Below, piece by piece: positions 60,701 to 63,343 of a DNA stretch of 63,343 bases. How positions within the stretch are numbered: position 1 is the first letter of the stretch; each line of letters opens with the position of its first letter. Position numbers and translations under genes: made by a program. Source of the stretch: Cesiribacter andamanensis AMV16 (GTDB taxonomy: Bacteria; Bacteroidota; Bacteroidia; Cytophagales; Cyclobacteriaceae); contig NZ_AODQ01000011.1 in assembly GCF_000348925.1 (NCBI RefSeq), forward strand, positions 1 through 63,343. Direction: 5' to 3'. Under the pieces are notes generated by a model. That model did no database searches. It was not told the origin of the DNA and worked only from the letters and a program-made list of their open reading frames with translations.

Positions 60701-61758
60701 GGGGCAAGCTGGAGATGGAGATCGATACCGAGGGGGATTTTACCATGTTCGGCAATTACGAGATTGAGCAGGGGGCCTATAACTTTACCCTCTTCAATGT
60801 AATTACCAAAGAATTTGTGATAGAGCCCGGCAGCAGCATCCGCTGGGACGGCGACCCCTATGGCGGCTTGCTGGACATACAGGCCAGGTACCAGCAGGTA
60901 GCCTCCCTGGGCCGTATCCTGCCACAACAGGGCGATGGCAGCACCACCAACCCCCTGCTGCTACGCCCCTACCCGGTGGTACTGGGCATGGGCCTGGTGG
61001 GCGATCTGATGGCACCCTCCATTAGCTTTAATATTGATATACAGGAGTATCCGGTAGAATTTACCAATGAGATCAGCGGCTTTATGAACCGCCTGCAGTC
61101 CGATGAGCAGCTGCTGAACAGGCAGGTCTTTAACCTGCTGGTGCTGAGGCAGTTTGCACCGGTAGACTATGGCACCAGCGGATTTACCGCCCAGTCGGCC
61201 GGCCGCTTTGGCTCCCAAACGGCGGTAAGCAGCATCAGTGAGCTGCTGGCCAACCAGTTTAGCGCCCTGGCTTCCCAGATTGATGAGAACCTGGAGATTG
61301 ATGTGAACTACACCAGCAACATCAACGAGGCTATGAATACCTTTCAGCTGCGCCTGAGCTATACCTTTTTGAACGGTCGCCTGCGCATCACCCGCGATGG
61401 CAGCCTGATCAATTCCACCAGCCCAGGCTCTACCGTAGCCAACAGTACGGCCAACAATTACATTGGCAACTGGACGGTAGAATACATGCTGACCCCCGAT
61501 GGCCAGTACCGGGTAAAGCTCTACAACCGCGCCAACTTCCGCACCCTGACGGCCGATCATGCCCTGCCCGACTTTACCCAGGGCATCAGCCTGCTGCAGA
61601 CCAAAAGCTTCGATTCCTTTAAGGAGCTTTTTCAGCGCATCAACCGCAACGAATCCGGCATGCCGGTACAACTGCCCCTGCCCGATAGCAGTGTGGAAGA
61701 ACTGATCCGCCTGGAAGAAGACGAGGAAAAGGAAGTGCTGCCCGAAGAAGTGCAGTAG
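57601..61758 (+). CDS. tamB: TamB-domain protein, main part
   Basis: 1385 residues from the frame after the A7 run; with the 5' piece the full protein has ~1540. It is a long chain of beta-strand repeats (FSGSILEQGGDNYADVN, YDLEAELTTSKIADST, NGQLMLQEVLGKPLFKGS) forming the groove-like AsmA/TamB fold. The conserved TamB C-terminus (FTMFGNYEIEQGAYNFTLFN, GLLDIQARYQQVASLGRIL, LSYTFLNGRLRITRDG) includes the DUF490 signature. TamB-like proteins span the periplasm and move phospholipids or help assemble outer-membrane proteins. The PorG-like gene follows after 40 bases, fitting an envelope-assembly operon. Confidence 0.9.
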   Translation: MPFIIDDVRISEGTFLFHNPHADSLQEIFDYNHFRFQQLHAQARQFTIVADTIQADIGLLQGYSAEYDFRIDTLQTQFTYANTGMLFDKLLLRSGNTTLRDSVVFRYRDQASLSYFQDSVQLYARLRNSVLDSRELGIFAPALESYGDTYRISGDLNGRFSQFDVKNMDLRLGEQSRMRGFASMDGLPNILETFIELDLTNSFLHPQDLRPYIAPTFYESIEKLGNMQFSGQFLGFPNDFVANGTFQTWLGLIRSDINLKLHENRLLSTYSGNLTLVDFKLGQLLDNPLWGSVSGQGSISGQGLSLETARFQLDATIQRLQIRGYTYQNIGAEGQLARSFFEGKLSVNDPNLRLLGEGSINMQQGKNQLRISAQLDTARFRELGLMDDTLTVSAALNLNLQGLELDELRGDAQLQNLYVHYNGRELLLDSLQILNQLEGEARTLQLRTDLVNLDVAGRFNYTTLSADLQRLYQEYRLNFRNQEDELRAYYSTKERPEAYERYRLEYSLLLKDANPLLRLLEPGSYVSENTLVEGHFTAGYTSIFSANTRIDTLLWNENRLYDLEAELTTSKIADSTQVLAMAYLSSRQQQFEGFTPTRRLEAEAIWNQDRIGFSGSILEQGGDNYADVNADLFFLANETHIQFTNTATKLIENVWQVKGNNLIVFRGDKILINNLELFHAEQSIRAEGILSPALEDTLQVDINNLQLANLNPILEQKLGGVVNGQLMLQEVLGKPLFKGSMRIDSLSVNEFLAGDFALRTSWDQQEEKLNLDVQGQRQGQQILTASGYYNPLARDNQLNLEAQFEQAPLNLLEPFFGYMFSQIKGTTSGKVLVLGTPTYPIVQGGGRVEGGSLRINYLNTTYTFAGDILFSENEIGFRNLRMSDTEGNPAYLNGGVFHDGFSNFVINLKAGLQGTKVLNTSYSDNELYYGTAYATGEVEVLGPANNLWITATARSDKGTKIFIPIDFKNEAGTQSFVNFVNRSADGIRIDADTTRRITNEGGIKLDFDLDITPDAYVEIIFDLRAGDIIRGRGRGKLEMEIDTEGDFTMFGNYEIEQGAYNFTLFNVITKEFVIEPGSSIRWDGDPYGGLLDIQARYQQVASLGRILPQQGDGSTTNPLLLRPYPVVLGMGLVGDLMAPSISFNIDIQEYPVEFTNEISGFMNRLQSDEQLLNRQVFNLLVLRQFAPVDYGTSGFTAQSAGRFGSQTAVSSISELLANQFSALASQIDENLEIDVNYTSNINEAMNTFQLRLSYTFLNGRLRITRDGSLINSTSPGSTVANSTANNYIGNWTVEYMLTPDGQYRVKLYNRANFRTLTADHALPDFTQGISLLQTKSFDSFKELFQRINRNESGMPVQLPLPDSSVEELIRLEEDEEKEVLPEEVQ

Positions 61759-61798
61759 AAGTTTTAATCCAGCAAGCTTTTTTTTACCTTTTATCCGG

Positions 61799-62635
61799 AT
61801 GAAGCCCTCCCTCCTGCTGCTCTGCCTCCTGCTCTTTCCGCTCTGGCTCCTTGCACAGCGGTACTACCCCACCACCCTGCAAAGCCGGGAGACGCTCTCA
61901 TTAAGTGCCGGCACTACCGGCTTTTTTGGCGACCTGCAGGGCGATAATACCGTTTTTGGCAAGCGTCCCCACCTTGGGCTGGCCTATGAACATCGCCCTT
62001 TTAGCCGCCTGGGGCTGCGCACAGCAGCACACTGGTACCAGCTGGCTGCCCGCGATGCCGACTCCCGGCAGGCCTATCTGCAGGAGCGCAACCTTTCTTT
62101 TACCTCCACAAACTGGGAATTAAGTGTGCTGGCAGCTGTTTATGCCCTACCCTACCGGCCGGTATACTACCGTAGCAGGCGGCGGCTCAATGCCTATGGC
62201 CTACTAGGCCTTGGGGCCACCTACTACAACCCAAAAGCCGAACTGGCAGGGCAGCAATGGGCCCTGCGGGTACTGGAAACCGAAGGGGTCAGTTACAGCA
62301 GGGTTGCTCTGGTGATTCCCTTTGGCGGGGGCCTTACGGTAAAGCTAAGCCCACAGTTCGATCTGGCTCTGGAAGCTACTTACCATTATGCCGCTACCGA
62401 TTATTTGGATGATGTAAGCAGCCGCTATCAGGATCCGGCCCTCTTCTCCGACCCCATTGCTGCCGCCCTGGCCGACCGCCGGCCCGAACTGGGCCTTGAT
62501 CCGGCCCGTAGCGGCTCCATACGGGGTAATCCTACCGTAAAGGATGGCTACTCCATGCTAAGCCTGCGCCTGCAGTACCATGTGCCCCGCTACCATTTTA
62601 GAGGCAGAGCTGTTAAAAAGCGTTTTCAGCGCTAA
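61799..62635 (+). CDS. DUF6089/PorG-like outer-membrane beta-barrel
   Basis: 278 residues. A signal peptide (MKPSLLLLCLLLFPLWLLAQ) precedes a mature start YYPTTLQSRETLSLSAGTTGFFGDLQGDN, where the Gly-Phe-Phe-Gly-Asp strand marks the DUF6089 family to which T9SS PorG belongs. About eight alternating strands follow (LRTAAHWYQLAARD, YGLLGLGATYYNP, LALEATYHYAATDYLDDVS). PorG is an outer-membrane accessory of the T9SS, but family members also have other roles. It overlaps the convergent sugar transferase gene by 23 bases at the 3' ends. Confidence 0.87.
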   Translation: MKPSLLLLCLLLFPLWLLAQRYYPTTLQSRETLSLSAGTTGFFGDLQGDNTVFGKRPHLGLAYEHRPFSRLGLRTAAHWYQLAARDADSRQAYLQERNLSFTSTNWELSVLAAVYALPYRPVYYRSRRRLNAYGLLGLGATYYNPKAELAGQQWALRVLETEGVSYSRVALVIPFGGGLTVKLSPQFDLALEATYHYAATDYLDDVSSRYQDPALFSDPIAAALADRRPELGLDPARSGSIRGNPTVKDGYSMLSLRLQYHVPRYHFRGRAVKKRFQR

Positions 62636-63269
62636 GGGAAGGCTTTTTAGGGGAGTGTGAGGAGCCGGAAGCTGTCAGAAGCTGCTCGGGCCGTATGCCA
62701 AAGTTAATGCGTTGCCCCACCAGTACCGTTGCAACCGTTTTGGCCAGAATGGCACAATCCAGCCGCAGGCTCAGCCGGGCTACGTAGGCCTGATCATACC
62801 GCATCTTTTCTTCCCACAGCAGCTCATTGCGGCCCATCACCTGGGCCAGGCCGGTAAGACCGGGCTTTACCCAGTGGCGCCGCTTTTCGGCAGGGGTATA
62901 GAGGGGCAGGTATTCCATCAGCAGGGGGCGGGGCCCTACCCAGCTCATATCCCCTTTGAGGATATTCAGGAGCTGCGGCAGCTCATCCAGCGAATAATCC
63001 CGCAAAAATTTACCCCAGCGGGTTTGGCGCTCACCTTCTGAAAGCCACCTGCCCTCCCGTTCCTCTTCGGGCAGCAGGGTAGAGAACTTGTAAAAACGGA
63101 AAGGGATACCCCTATAGCCAGGCCGCAGGTGGCTGTACAGCACCGGATGCCGAAACAGCAGGGCCGATATGCCCGCTACCATCCCCATCAGCGGCAGGGC
63201 AAGCGGCAGCACCAGCCCGCATAGCAGCAGGTCCAGCAGTCGTTTTCCGATGGGGTAATAATGGATCAT
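62613..63269 (-). CDS. Undecaprenyl-phosphate sugar-1-phosphate transferase (bacterial sugar transferase)
   Basis: 218 residues from the ATG at 63269 (MIHYYPIGKRLLDLLLCGLVLPL); an upstream TTG at 63332 would add an unlikely 21-residue extension. A membrane re-entrant helix (LDLLLCGLVLPLALPLMGM) is followed by the cytoplasmic catalytic part: RFYKFSTL, GKFLRDYSLDELPQLLNILKGDMSWVGPRPLLMEY, KPGLTGLAQV. This family starts exopolysaccharide, capsule or O-antigen repeat synthesis by moving a sugar-phosphate onto undecaprenyl phosphate. The operon extends beyond the window. Confidence 0.93.
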   Translation of the reverse strand: MIHYYPIGKRLLDLLLCGLVLPLALPLMGMVAGISALLFRHPVLYSHLRPGYRGIPFRFYKFSTLLPEEEREGRWLSEGERQTRWGKFLRDYSLDELPQLLNILKGDMSWVGPRPLLMEYLPLYTPAEKRRHWVKPGLTGLAQVMGRNELLWEEKMRYDQAYVARLSLRLDCAILAKTVATVLVGQRINFGIRPEQLLTASGSSHSPKKPSLSAENAF

Positions 63270-63343
63270 CCTTCTTAAGCAACGCTCGCTACTGACGCAA
63301 GGTTCAGGGATCGGCGGCGGCACAATATACAAAAAAAGCGCCT

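Overview
The window looks like a chromosomal piece of a free-living gliding-type bacterium of the phylum Bacteroidota, most likely order Cytophagales. The grounds are: five cargo proteins with a type IX secretion system (T9SS) type A C-terminal sorting domain, a PorU-like C25 peptidase paired with a PorV/PorQ-family barrel, a carboxypeptidase-regulatory-domain TonB-type receptor, PspC/GIN, PorG-like and OmpA/propeller proteins, and TTG-N19/20-TAnnTT promoter-like sites. GC content is moderately high and there is little Shine-Dalgarno signal. No rRNA, tRNA, CRISPR array, integrase or transposase was seen.

Layout. 1-2.4 kb: a beta-CASP metallo-beta-lactamase nuclease (cut by the window edge) and an ATP-cone/Mrr-like nuclease, separated by a long palindromic repeat. 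3.1-18.5 kb, plus strand: a cell-surface island with one lipoprotein, three tandem paralogues sharing a ~260-residue N-terminal domain, a SprB-repeat protein and a TonB-type receptor. 18.7-24.1 kb, minus strand: two small unknown proteins and a 1536-residue beta-helix T9SS cargo protein. 24.9-36.6 kb, minus strand: a tight nine-gene operon, the most interesting region. 36.7-43.1 kb: PorU-like peptidase and PorV-like barrel. 43.3-49.5 kb: PadR/PspC pair, a lipoprotein, and an ECF sigma/anti-sigma/outer-membrane trio. 49.6-63.3 kb: mainly housekeeping and envelope genes (RidA-like, OmpA-propeller, rRNA methyltransferase, HNH, NlpC/P60, smpB, tsaD, TamB-like, PorG-like, sugar transferase), including a second copy of the palindromic repeat.

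The nine-gene operon encodes, in transcription order: a 54-residue membrane lipoprotein, a von Willebrand A lipoprotein, a 3-TM protein, a tubulin/FtsZ-like GTPase, a 1147-residue actin/Hsp70-fold ATPase, a membrane protein with a Pro/Gln-rich linker, a MotA/TolQ-like proton-channel protein with a ~290-residue coiled-coil tail, a MotB/OmpA-like stator partner, and a lipoprotein fusing an apparently dead nuclease-like domain to a trypsin-like protease. A Zorya-like ion-driven motor combined with both a tubulin-like and an actin-like NTPase suggests an envelope-spanning, ion-powered remodelling or defence machine. I do not recognise it as a named system.

Five genes carry single-base frameshifts, four of them one-base losses in or next to mononucleotide runs. 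All can be restored by one base and the downstream frames remain coding. Assembly or sequencing error is the simplest explanation; slippage-based expression control is possible for the A7 and T7 runs.
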